Source: Rhodothermus bifroesti (GTDB lineage: Bacteria; Bacteroidota; Rhodothermia; Rhodothermales; Rhodothermaceae). From it: a DNA stretch of 64,000 bases. Position 1 is the stretch's first letter, and each line of letters begins with the position of its first letter. Where the stretch lies: positions 186,001-250,000 of the forward strand of contig NZ_JAGKTL010000003.1 of assembly GCF_017908595.1 (NCBI RefSeq), in the 5' to 3' direction. The notes below the pieces were generated by a model. That model saw nothing but the letters and a program-made list of their open reading frames with translations, was not told the DNA's origin and ran no database searches. This document shows positions 37,231-45,222 of the stretch, piece by piece. Position numbers and translations under genes: made by a program.

Positions 37231-39267
37231 ATGCGTGCACTGCGTTGGATACTGATTGTTAGCTTTCCTTTAAGCCTTTGGGCTCAGGACCGGGCAGGTC
37301 TAACGCCTCTGGAAGTAGCTCGACTGCAGATGGTAACGGCCGCAGTGTTTTCGCCCGATGGCCGGTATGTGGCCTATGCGGTTTCTGTGCCTGCAGACCC
37401 CTTACAGGAAAACCGTCCTGCTGCAACGCATGTGTATGTATGGGACCTTGAAGCAGGGCAGGTCGTCAAAAGTTTTACCCAGGCGAGCGTTTCCGAAATA
37501 GCTTTCCGCCCTGGCGCAGGTACGGTCACGTTTCTGGCTTCTATAGAAGAAAACGAGCCGCGCAGCTTGTATGAACTTGCGCTTACGCCGGAAGCTACGC
37601 CGAGGCGCTTGCTGCGGCATGAAACAGCCGTTTTGACGTATCAGTGGGCACCTGATGGGCAGCGTGTGGCTTTTGTGGCGCCTGCGCGGTCAGATACCCC
37701 ACGCACGCCCTTGCCTGTGCGGCCTATTTTTTATGAGGAAGTGCAGCCGCAGCGGCTGGGTTTTGTGCATGACTTGCAATCGGGGCGTTCGGTGCCGTTG
37801 GCTGTAGAAGGGTCGTTTTATTTGCTGGCTTGGAGCCCAGATGGTCGGCAGCTGGCTGCTTCGGTCGCGCCTACGCCGTTGGTGGACGACATGTACATGG
37901 CCCAGCAAGTGCACGTCTTCGATCCAGCTACCGGAGCAGTGCGGTTGCGCTTGGCCAATGAGGGCAAAATCGGCGCCATCCACTGGAGTCCAGATGGCCG
38001 CTGGCTGGCGCTCAAGGCAGCCGATCACCTGCATGATCCTATTGACGGCCGGCTGATGATCGCTTCGGTTACAGAGGGCGCTCGGCCTCAGAACGTCTGG
38101 CGGGATTTTGAGGGGCAGTTTGAACAAATTCTCTGGAGCGCGCCCGATCAGCTCTACGTGCTGGTCAGCGTAGGTGTCGAAAAAGGGTTGGCCGTGATAC
38201 GCCCTGACGGGAGCGGGTTTCGCTATCTTGTGGCACCTGGGATAGCCAACTGGGTAAGCTTCGATCGCGCGTCAAATGGCTTCGTGGTACTTGTGGGCAA
38301 CACAGCGCAGCACCCAAGCGAGCTTTACGTCTGGCGTCCAGGCATGGCGGCTCCGGAGCGGCTTACAGATCATAATCCATGGCTGGCTGAGGTGCAGCTG
38401 GGCGAGCAGCGTGTGGTCCGCTACCGGACACGCGACGGTGCTTACGAAATCGAAGGCATCCTTATGCTGCCCGTAGGCTACCAAGTTGGCCAGCGCGTGC
38501 CGCTGATCGTGGTGGTACACGGAGGTCCAGAGGCCCACTATTCAAACGGATGGCTGACGACGTATGCTGCACCTGGACAGATGGCCACCGGACGCGGCTA
38601 TGCGGTTTTTTACCCGAACTATCGCGGCTCTACCGGTCGGGGCTTGGCCTTCGCTATGAGTAGCCAGGCAGACTTGGCCGGGAAGGAGTTTGACGACATC
38701 GTCGACGGTGTCGACTACCTGATTGCCCAGGGCATTGCGGATGCTGCGCGCGTAGGCGTCACTGGCGGCTCCTATGGGGGCTATGCCACGGCTTGGATGT
38801 GCACCCGCTATGCACACCGGTTTGCGGCCGGGGTAATGTTCGTGGGCATTAGCAACAACCTTTCAAAATGGGGCACAAGCGACATTCCCAATGAACTCTA
38901 TTTGGTGCACTCGCGCACGCGCTTTTGGGAAAGCGATGCGAAATGGCTCGATTACCTGCGACGTAGCCCAGTCTATCACGTAGACCAAGCACGCACGCCG
39001 CTGCTCATCATACACGGCGCTGAGGATACGCGCGTGCATCCAAGCCAGTCGCTAGAGCTTTATCGGCATCTTAAAGTGCGGCGGCCTGAGCTGCCCGTGC
39101 GGCTTATCTTGTATCCTGGTGAGGGACATGGACTCTTGCGCTCGGCGGCTCGTTTGGACTATAGCCTGCGCATGATGGGCTGGTTTGATCACTTCCTTTT
39201 GCGCGGAGAACGAACGCTGCCGTCGCTAGAGCTTCCTTCTGAACTCATGGAAGCCAGTTCGCCGTAA
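37231..39267 (+). CDS. S9-family prolyl oligopeptidase, exported
   Basis: The 678-residue protein has signal peptide MRALRWILIVSFPLSLWA and a good SD (GGAGG). Residues about 25-400 form a beta-propeller with TolB-like repeats (FSPDGRYVAYAVSV, WAPDGQRVAFVA, WSPDGRQLAASVAP, WSPDGRWLALKAAD). The C-terminal hydrolase domain carries GVTGGSYGGYATAW (Ser514), HGAEDTRVHPSQ (Asp near 599) and YPGEGHGLLRS (His633), the acyl-aminoacyl-peptidase/DPP type triad. It removes dipeptides or acyl-residues from oligopeptides in the periplasm. It follows abgT at 18 bp. Confidence 0.94.
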   Translation: MRALRWILIVSFPLSLWAQDRAGLTPLEVARLQMVTAAVFSPDGRYVAYAVSVPADPLQENRPAATHVYVWDLEAGQVVKSFTQASVSEIAFRPGAGTVTFLASIEENEPRSLYELALTPEATPRRLLRHETAVLTYQWAPDGQRVAFVAPARSDTPRTPLPVRPIFYEEVQPQRLGFVHDLQSGRSVPLAVEGSFYLLAWSPDGRQLAASVAPTPLVDDMYMAQQVHVFDPATGAVRLRLANEGKIGAIHWSPDGRWLALKAADHLHDPIDGRLMIASVTEGARPQNVWRDFEGQFEQILWSAPDQLYVLVSVGVEKGLAVIRPDGSGFRYLVAPGIANWVSFDRASNGFVVLVGNTAQHPSELYVWRPGMAAPERLTDHNPWLAEVQLGEQRVVRYRTRDGAYEIEGILMLPVGYQVGQRVPLIVVVHGGPEAHYSNGWLTTYAAPGQMATGRGYAVFYPNYRGSTGRGLAFAMSSQADLAGKEFDDIVDGVDYLIAQGIADAARVGVTGGSYGGYATAWMCTRYAHRFAAGVMFVGISNNLSKWGTSDIPNELYLVHSRTRFWESDAKWLDYLRRSPVYHVDQARTPLLIIHGAEDTRVHPSQSLELYRHLKVRRPELPVRLILYPGEGHGLLRSAARLDYSLRMMGWFDHFLLRGERTLPSLELPSELMEASSP

Positions 39268-39414
39268 CCCTATGCCCTGCCATAGGATTACGTTTGAACC
39301 TAGCTTGGTCGTTTCTTTGGACCCGCTGTCCTGATGAGCGTGCACGGCCGCTACTGATGCTTGCACTCCTAGAAGGGCTATCGGCTTAGAATGCGATAGG
39401 GCACGGAGAAGGGC

Positions 39415-39443
39415 TTGACAGGTAACGAGGCGTGTATTATAAT
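39415..39443 (+). promoter_or_regulatory. Consensus promoter of the glucan operon
   Basis: TTGACA at 39415-39420 and TATAAT at 39438-39443 are separated by 17 bp: a perfect sigma-70 consensus in both boxes and spacing. The first LacI-type operator starts inside the -10 box, so a bound repressor would block RNA polymerase. The 68 bp to the lacI-family start codon includes a second operator. Confidence 0.85.
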
Positions 39444-39457
39444 GGAAACGTTTCCAT
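39442..39457 (+). promoter_or_regulatory. LacI-family operator O1
   Basis: ATGGAAACGTTTCCAT is a perfect 16-bp palindrome with the central CG typical of LacI/GalR/CcpA operators. It overlaps the last two bases of the -10 box and the likely start site. An identical copy lies 43 bp downstream (centre to centre), about four helical turns. Confidence 0.9.
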
Positions 39458-39484
39458 CCGAGCGCTTTATTTTTTTGGTTGGAA

Positions 39485-39500
39485 ATGGAAACGTTTCCAT
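39485..39500 (+). promoter_or_regulatory. LacI-family operator O2
   Basis: Identical copy of the O1 palindrome, ending 10 bp before the ATG of the regulator gene. At this position it would act as a roadblock or support looping with O1. Confidence 0.9.
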
Positions 39501-39510
39501 TTTGCACCAT

Positions 39511-40527
39511 ATGGCTGTAACGATCCGAGACGTGGCGCGCGAGGCTGGGGTAGCTATTGGGACTGTATCGCGCGTATTTAACAATAGTGGCCCGGTTAAG
39601 GCCTCAACCCGAAAGCGGGTTGAAGAGGCTGCGCGTCGCTTGGGCTATGTGCCGCATGGCGCTGCGCGCAGCCTGATTACCCGGCGTACCCAAACGCTAG
39701 GTGTTTTGCTGCCCGACTTATACGGAGAGTTTTACTCGGAGCTGATTCGCGGTTTAGATCAGCAGGCACGGCAGTGGGGTTATCATTTGTTGGTTTCGGG
39801 GATGCATGCCGATGCGCGCGAAATGCGCGCCTTGGTACGGGCTATGCGGGGGCGGGTGGATGGTCTGATTCTGATGGGTCCTCATCTGGAATCGGCCCTG
39901 TTGGCGGAATACTTGCCTTCAGGTGTGCCGGTTGTATTGATAGGTAATCGGGCAGATTTTCCTTGTGATACTGTGCGGGTGGATAATGTGGCGGGTGCCC
40001 GTATGGCTGTTGCGCACCTCATTCAGCTGGGTCATCAGCGCATTGCCTTACTGAGTGGACCGCTAACCAACCAAGAGGCTCGGGAGCGACGCGAAGGGTA
40101 TCGCCAGGCGCTTCAAGAGGCTGGTCTGGCGCTGCTTCCCATGTTAGAGTTGGAAGGCGACTTTACTGAAGCGTCGGGTTATGGACTAGGGCAAAAATTG
40201 CTTTCTCGTAGGCCTACAGCCGTTTTCGTATCGAACGACGCCATGGCCATAGGGCTATTGCGTTGGTTGCACGAGGCAGGGGTGCGTGTACCTGAGCAGT
40301 TGGCGCTGGTGGCTTTCGATGATATTCCTATGGCCCGTTACACGCGTCCGGCCTTAACCACAGTACACAGTCCAATTTATGAGCTCGGTGCTCGGGCAAT
40401 AGATCAGTTGCTTCAAGCGCTTAGTGACGGCGCGCAGCACGTCCCTCAAGAAGTGGTGTTACCTGTGCACCTTGTAGTGCGTGAGTCTTGCGGCGCCGGA
40501 CAAGATCGGTTTCATCCTATACCTTAA
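39511..40527 (+). CDS. LacI-family transcriptional regulator
   Basis: The ATG at 39511 gives 338 residues. A TTG-started extension upstream reads through the operators and is discarded. The N-terminal helix-turn-helix is TIRDVAREAGVAIGTVSRVF with hinge EEAARRLGYVPHGAARSL. The effector domain (residues about 60-335) is a periplasmic-binding-protein fold with LGVLLPDLYGEFYSELIRGL, RVDGLILMGPHLESAL and LALVAFDDIPMARYTRPALT. It probably represses its own promoter and the eleven glucan genes downstream, and is released by an oligosaccharide or a derivative. The first structural gene begins 31 bp after its stop. Confidence 0.93.
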   Translation: MAVTIRDVAREAGVAIGTVSRVFNNSGPVKASTRKRVEEAARRLGYVPHGAARSLITRRTQTLGVLLPDLYGEFYSELIRGLDQQARQWGYHLLVSGMHADAREMRALVRAMRGRVDGLILMGPHLESALLAEYLPSGVPVVLIGNRADFPCDTVRVDNVAGARMAVAHLIQLGHQRIALLSGPLTNQEARERREGYRQALQEAGLALLPMLELEGDFTEASGYGLGQKLLSRRPTAVFVSNDAMAIGLLRWLHEAGVRVPEQLALVAFDDIPMARYTRPALTTVHSPIYELGARAIDQLLQALSDGAQHVPQEVVLPVHLVVRESCGAGQDRFHPIP

Positions 40528-40544
40528 TCCGCTCACCAACGCTT

Positions 40545-40552
40545 AAGGAGGT
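40545..40552 (+). promoter_or_regulatory. Full-length Shine-Dalgarno sequence
   Basis: AAGGAGGT, full complement of the 16S tail, ends 6 bases before the ATG at 40559. It is among the strongest SD sites I see in the window; several neighbours have none. It suggests high translation of the first structural gene. Confidence 0.8.
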
Positions 40553-40558
40553 CCTTCG

Positions 40559-42466
40559 ATGAAAACCGCTACAATGCTCAGCTTGCTTAGCCTTTGGGCA
40601 CTGCAAGCTATGGCACAGCCTGCGCGCACCCACGACATCTTGTGGGCCCGCGACGTAGCAGGTGCTGCGCTGACACTCGACGGGCGGCTCGATGAGCCGG
40701 TCTGGCAACAAGCTGAAAAAATTGATCTGCTCTGGAATAATCCGACATTTTTTGCACCTGGCGGTGGTTGGGATAACTTTTTTGATTCTTTCACGATTGA
40801 ACCTACCGATCCTGTCCACGGCACGCTCTACGTACTTCGGGATGGGAACAAGCTCTGGATAGGTGTGGTGGCGCAAGACAAGTCGATTGGGGGAGATCCG
40901 GCCAATGATTTCTTCCGAAATGACGGGTTGATTATTGCCATTTTAAACAAAAACCGGCGCCAGACGGCCTACAGTGGTCCTCATTACACCAAAGATGTGA
41001 ACGTTGACGAATTCTTCTTCACTTGGCGGGGCAGCAGCAATCCAGGGGATCTTCCTACGCTAAACTTGGGGGGACGAGGTGGAGATTTGACCGATGACCG
41101 GACGGTGTGGGATGGGGCGGCCACGGTGGACGGCAGTTCGAACGACGATGCCACCGAAGACATCGGCTATACCTTGGAGTTGTGGATTGACTTATCGAAG
41201 CTAGGCTTCGACATGACGCAGCCGGAGGGAGATCACGTTCCGATTTCGTTTGCCCTTTACGATTATGACTACGCCTGGCCGGCTGATCCTGCACGTCAGT
41301 ATCTGTCGCGGGCCTGGTGGCAGAATCCTTGGGGGAACGATATGCCCCATGGCGTCGGCTATGTACTGGGTCGCCCGGACGTGACCGTGGGCTCTGGAGC
41401 AGTGCCTGTAGTGAATACGCCAGACCTGCGCATCCCTGTGATGCCGCTAGGCGCAACGCTCACGATAGACGGCAAACTCGATGAGTCGGTTTGGATGCTA
41501 CTCGAGCCGACCTTGTCGTTGCAGTACCAGATGCCGCCGGAAGCGCTGGATGCGTTGCCCGGACTCTTTGGCCCCTATCAAACGCACTGGTTTCGTCCAG
41601 GGGGTGACGCCCCGGAGGCGCCACCTGTCGTGGATGCTACAGCAGGACGCATTTACTTGGTAGCCTCAGGGACTACGTTGTACGTCGGACTGGATACGGA
41701 CGATCAGGCGATCAACGGAGACCTAAGCGATGGCTTGCGGATTAACCTTCGCGCCAAGCAAAACAGCCGTCCAGGGGCGCCTTATGTGGTCAAGCGTTTC
41801 CGCATCGGCATTGATTCTACTGGCGCAGCTGTCCTTATGGATGAGGCCCAGCCAGATACTGCCGGCAACACGCCGGTTCAGGCAGCGGTGCATCTGAAAG
41901 GCACCTCCACTGTAGCGGATCCTTCAGATGTTGACGAGGGCTACCAGCTCGAAATTGCTATAGACCTCACCCAGATTCCGGGCTATGAAGAAGGCCTCGG
42001 CGATGGGACGTTGGGGATAGGCTTTACCTTCTTTGATGGCGATGCCCTGGATCCGGCGGATCAGAGCTATAGTACGTTTGTCTGGTACATGAATGAGGGG
42101 AATGCGGACATCTGGGGAGGGCCTACAGCGCTGGCATATGTGGATCCACTTTGGGTCGTGGCTAACGAGTCGTGGTCGGCCGAGTTGCCGCCCACGCTGC
42201 AACTGCTCGGCAATGCGCCCAATCCATTCCGGAGCCAGACCCGGATCGCCTACCTCGTTCCCGAAGCAGGTCAGGTCGAGCTCGAGGTGTTTGATTTGCT
42301 TGGGCGTCAGGTAAAAACTATTGCAGCAGGCTATCAGCATCCTGGACGCCATGAATTCGTCCTGGATGCTACCGGTATGGCTGCAGGGCTTTACGTGTAT
42401 CGCATTCATTGGCAAGCGGGTGCGCGCCGTGCGCAGGCAACAGGCCGCTTGATTCTTGGGCATTAA
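40559..42466 (+). CDS. Secreted CBM9-like double-domain protein with T9SS sorting tail
   Basis: The 635-residue protein has signal peptide MKTATMLSLLSLWALQAMAQ and two related CBM9/DOMON-type domains: one from ALTLDGRLDEPVWQQAEKID (residues about 35-290), the other from LTIDGKLDESVWMLLEPTLS (about 300-545). The final 85 residues (LLGNAPNPFRSQTRIAYLVP, then LEVFDLLGRQVKTIA and GLYVYRIHW) form a T9SS type A C-terminal sorting domain. It is probably exported and anchored on the cell surface, where it could bind the glucan. It follows the LacI gene by 31 bp, and a 12-bp hairpin follows its stop. Confidence 0.82.
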   Translation: MKTATMLSLLSLWALQAMAQPARTHDILWARDVAGAALTLDGRLDEPVWQQAEKIDLLWNNPTFFAPGGGWDNFFDSFTIEPTDPVHGTLYVLRDGNKLWIGVVAQDKSIGGDPANDFFRNDGLIIAILNKNRRQTAYSGPHYTKDVNVDEFFFTWRGSSNPGDLPTLNLGGRGGDLTDDRTVWDGAATVDGSSNDDATEDIGYTLELWIDLSKLGFDMTQPEGDHVPISFALYDYDYAWPADPARQYLSRAWWQNPWGNDMPHGVGYVLGRPDVTVGSGAVPVVNTPDLRIPVMPLGATLTIDGKLDESVWMLLEPTLSLQYQMPPEALDALPGLFGPYQTHWFRPGGDAPEAPPVVDATAGRIYLVASGTTLYVGLDTDDQAINGDLSDGLRINLRAKQNSRPGAPYVVKRFRIGIDSTGAAVLMDEAQPDTAGNTPVQAAVHLKGTSTVADPSDVDEGYQLEIAIDLTQIPGYEEGLGDGTLGIGFTFFDGDALDPADQSYSTFVWYMNEGNADIWGGPTALAYVDPLWVVANESWSAELPPTLQLLGNAPNPFRSQTRIAYLVPEAGQVELEVFDLLGRQVKTIAAGYQHPGRHEFVLDATGMAAGLYVYRIHWQAGARRAQATGRLILGH

Positions 42467-42472
42467 CGTAAA

Positions 42473-42511
42473 GCGCTCCGGGGCTATGCCTAAAGGCGTG
42501 CCCCGGAGCGC
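42473..42511 (+). promoter_or_regulatory. Intercistronic hairpin before the TonB receptor
   Basis: A perfect 12-bp GC-rich stem (GCGCTCCGGGGC with GCCCCGGAGCGC) with a 15-base loop, between the CBM9 stop (42466) and the TonB ATG (42528). No T-run follows, so it is not a classic terminator. It may mark an mRNA 3' end or a stabilising and partial termination point that tunes expression. Confidence 0.7.
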
Positions 42512-42527
42512 CTACCTTATCACAGCG

Positions 42528-45212
42528 ATGCGTGTCAGGCTTCTGGCAAGTTTATGGCTGGGGTTGGTAACGCAGGCCGCTTGGGCGCAAAGCGGTAAGC
42601 TGGCCGGTCGCGTCACCGATGCTCAGGGTACGCCTCTACCTGGAGCCACCGTATTTGTGGAAGGCACTACGCTGGGTGCAGCAGCCGACATCGAAGGCGA
42701 TTATGTGGTACTCCGGATTCCGCCTGGTACTTATCGGGTGCGTTTTAGCATGGTCGGCTATCAGACCAAGCTTGTAGAGGGCGTTGTCATTGCCTCAAAC
42801 CAAACCACAACGCTCAACATCTCGCTTGAGGAGGCCTTGCTGACCGGACAAGAGGTAGTGGTGGTAGCCGATCGGCCAGTGGTCGATGTGACACTGACCA
42901 GTACCATGGCCACGGTGTCGCGACAGGAGATCGAGCAACTTCCCGTTCAGCGTCTGGAAGATCTTGTTAACCTGCAGGCCGGTGTGGTTGATGGACACTT
43001 TCGGGGCGGCCGTTTAGGCGAAGTGCAATATCAGGTCGATGGGGTGACCGTCAACAACCCCTTCAATAATCAGTCGATGCTGACCCTGGACCGATCGGTG
43101 CTGCAGGAAGTGCAGGTGATTCAGGGCACGTTCGATGCCGAGTATGGCCAAGCCCTTAGCGGTGTGGTAAATGCTGTGCTGCGAAGTGGTGCACCCGATC
43201 GCTATGAATTTATGGTAGAAGCTTTTGGTGGCGACTACCTAAGTCCAGGTAGTGATTCTATGTGGGTTCGCACGGCGCAAGGCCGGATGCGGGTAGCCCG
43301 TTTCCCTTTTATTGATCGTTTTGATCCCCAAAGCATCCGCAACCTGCAGGCCAGTTTTAGTGGTCCTTTGCCCCTAGTGCCGCATACCACCTTTCTGCTC
43401 AACGGCCAGCGTTATGAAAACCAGGGACATCTGATGGGCCAGCGGCGCTTTCGGCCGCTGGCCGACGACAGTACGAACTTCGAGCGTGGCATTTTTGTGG
43501 AAAACGGAGATTGGGCTATTGTGCCGATGCAGTTTGAGCGACGCTGGTCTTTCTTAGGCAAACTGAGCAACCGCAGCTTAAGCAATGTCGTGCTCAACTA
43601 TCAGGCCGTTGGCGGATGGGTGCGTCGCAAGCAGTACAACCACGCCTTTCGCTTTAATCCAGATGGCACGCGTACCATTCGCGAGTTCTCCATTTCCCAT
43701 GGTCTGGACGTAACCTACACGCCTACGCCTACGACGTTTGCCGAGCTTAGCTGGCGACACAACGTTTTTGACCATAAAAACGTGCGGTTTGAAGACGTGC
43801 ACCACCCGCTTTACTTCGAATACGGGGCGCCACAGGGCAGTCCAGTCTATGAAGACGGGGCCGTTGTGCAAGGCGTGGATCTAGGGCGTTTTGTGCAGCA
43901 CACCAATGCCCTTGTGGTCAAGCTAGCTCTGACCAGCCAGGTGACCAAAGTACATTTGGTGAAGGCCGGCCTTGAAGTGCAGCCGTTCATCTTAAAGTTT
44001 GGCGTTCCAGGCCTAATTACGCAAGGAGATATTGGCGGAAGGCAGGGCCTAGTGGTGCGTGAGGATTCTATTGGAGCACGGGTGCTGACGTACAAACCGG
44101 TTCAAGGCGCCGCGTTTGTGCAAGATCGGGTGGAATGGGGTAACCTGCGCATTCGGCTTGGCCTGCGGCTGGAATTCTTTGATGCCAATGGGCGCGTGCC
44201 CAGCGACTGGGAAAATCCTGCCAATGCCATTCCTGGTGCCCCACCTTCGCGCTTAGTGCCTACATCGGTCAAATGGGCGATTGCCCCCCGGCTGGGCGTG
44301 TCGTTCCCAATCTTGGCCAATGCCTCGGTCTTTTTCTCCTATGGCCATTTTTACCAGATGCCAGGGCTGGGGCTGCTGTTTGACAATGCAGACTACACGA
44401 TCCTGCGGGATTTGCAAGCCGGAAATGTCAGCTATACGGTCATGGGCAACCCAGACCTAAAACCTGAATTTACAGCACTCTATGAGTTTGGCTTCAAAGC
44501 AGCCTTAACGGCAGACTTGGGTGTGGATGTCAATTTGTTTTACAAAGACATTCGGGACCTGCTGGGGGTGGCTTTTCAGTCGACCTACACGGCTGCAGAG
44601 TATGCCCGATTTACGAACGTGGATTTTGGTCATGTGCGAGGCTTTACGCTTTCACTGGACCAGCGCCGACTGGGGCCGCTGAGCGTGGCGATCGACTATA
44701 CCTACCAAGAGGCTTTAGGCAACAGTAGTGATCCACGCGAAACAGCCAATCGGGCAGCGGCTGGCGAAGATCCGCGTCCGAGGCAGGTGCCGCTCAATTG
44801 GGACCAAAGGCATACGCTAAATGTCAGCGTATTGCTTAGCCAAGCTGAGCGCTACGCGCTAACTGGAATTTTACGTTTGGCCTCAGGACAGCCCTATACC
44901 CCTACGCTGGGCTCTGGCTTTGGGGCTGAGCTGGAACCCAACTCGGGCCGTAAGCCCTCGGCTGTGCTCATCGACGTGCAGGCGGAAAAGTATTTCCGCC
45001 TGGCAGGGTTGCCGCTTGTGCTTTTTGCTCGGGTGTTCAATGTGCTCGATACGCACTATTTCAACGGCTTTGTGTTTGCCGATACCGGAAGTCCGTTTTA
45101 CACGCTTAACCCGATAGCTCAGCGTAACCCGGATCCAGCCCGCTTGTATCCGCCTCGACGGGTAGAGTTTGGCATTCGGCTTCAAGGAAGTTGGTCAGCA
45201 AACGCACGCTAA
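42528..45212 (+). CDS. TonB-dependent outer-membrane receptor (no SusD)
   Basis: The ATG at 42528 gives 894 residues with signal peptide MRVRLLASLWLGLVTQAAWA. A carboxypeptidase-regulatory-like domain follows (GKLAGRVTDAQGTPLPGATV, residues about 25-105), then the plug (VVVVADRPVVDVTLTSTMAT, VQYQVDGVTVNNPFNNQS, EVQVIQGTFDAEYGQALSGV) and a 22-strand-type barrel ending YPPRRVEFGIRLQGSW. It resembles SusC-family receptors but is shorter, and no SusD gene adjoins it. Next in line is a large T9SS protein. It likely imports glucan oligosaccharides to the periplasm. Confidence 0.92.
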   Translation: MRVRLLASLWLGLVTQAAWAQSGKLAGRVTDAQGTPLPGATVFVEGTTLGAAADIEGDYVVLRIPPGTYRVRFSMVGYQTKLVEGVVIASNQTTTLNISLEEALLTGQEVVVVADRPVVDVTLTSTMATVSRQEIEQLPVQRLEDLVNLQAGVVDGHFRGGRLGEVQYQVDGVTVNNPFNNQSMLTLDRSVLQEVQVIQGTFDAEYGQALSGVVNAVLRSGAPDRYEFMVEAFGGDYLSPGSDSMWVRTAQGRMRVARFPFIDRFDPQSIRNLQASFSGPLPLVPHTTFLLNGQRYENQGHLMGQRRFRPLADDSTNFERGIFVENGDWAIVPMQFERRWSFLGKLSNRSLSNVVLNYQAVGGWVRRKQYNHAFRFNPDGTRTIREFSISHGLDVTYTPTPTTFAELSWRHNVFDHKNVRFEDVHHPLYFEYGAPQGSPVYEDGAVVQGVDLGRFVQHTNALVVKLALTSQVTKVHLVKAGLEVQPFILKFGVPGLITQGDIGGRQGLVVREDSIGARVLTYKPVQGAAFVQDRVEWGNLRIRLGLRLEFFDANGRVPSDWENPANAIPGAPPSRLVPTSVKWAIAPRLGVSFPILANASVFFSYGHFYQMPGLGLLFDNADYTILRDLQAGNVSYTVMGNPDLKPEFTALYEFGFKAALTADLGVDVNLFYKDIRDLLGVAFQSTYTAAEYARFTNVDFGHVRGFTLSLDQRRLGPLSVAIDYTYQEALGNSSDPRETANRAAAGEDPRPRQVPLNWDQRHTLNVSVLLSQAERYALTGILRLASGQPYTPTLGSGFGAELEPNSGRKPSAVLIDVQAEKYFRLAGLPLVLFARVFNVLDTHYFNGFVFADTGSPFYTLNPIAQRNPDPARLYPPRRVEFGIRLQGSWSANAR

Positions 45213-45222
45213 TAGCACAAGC

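Noticed and set aside
39415-39510. Longer N-terminus of the LacI regulator starting at the TTG at 39415
   Set aside because: It would translate through the -35/-10 boxes and both operators; the HTH begins right after the ATG at 39511.
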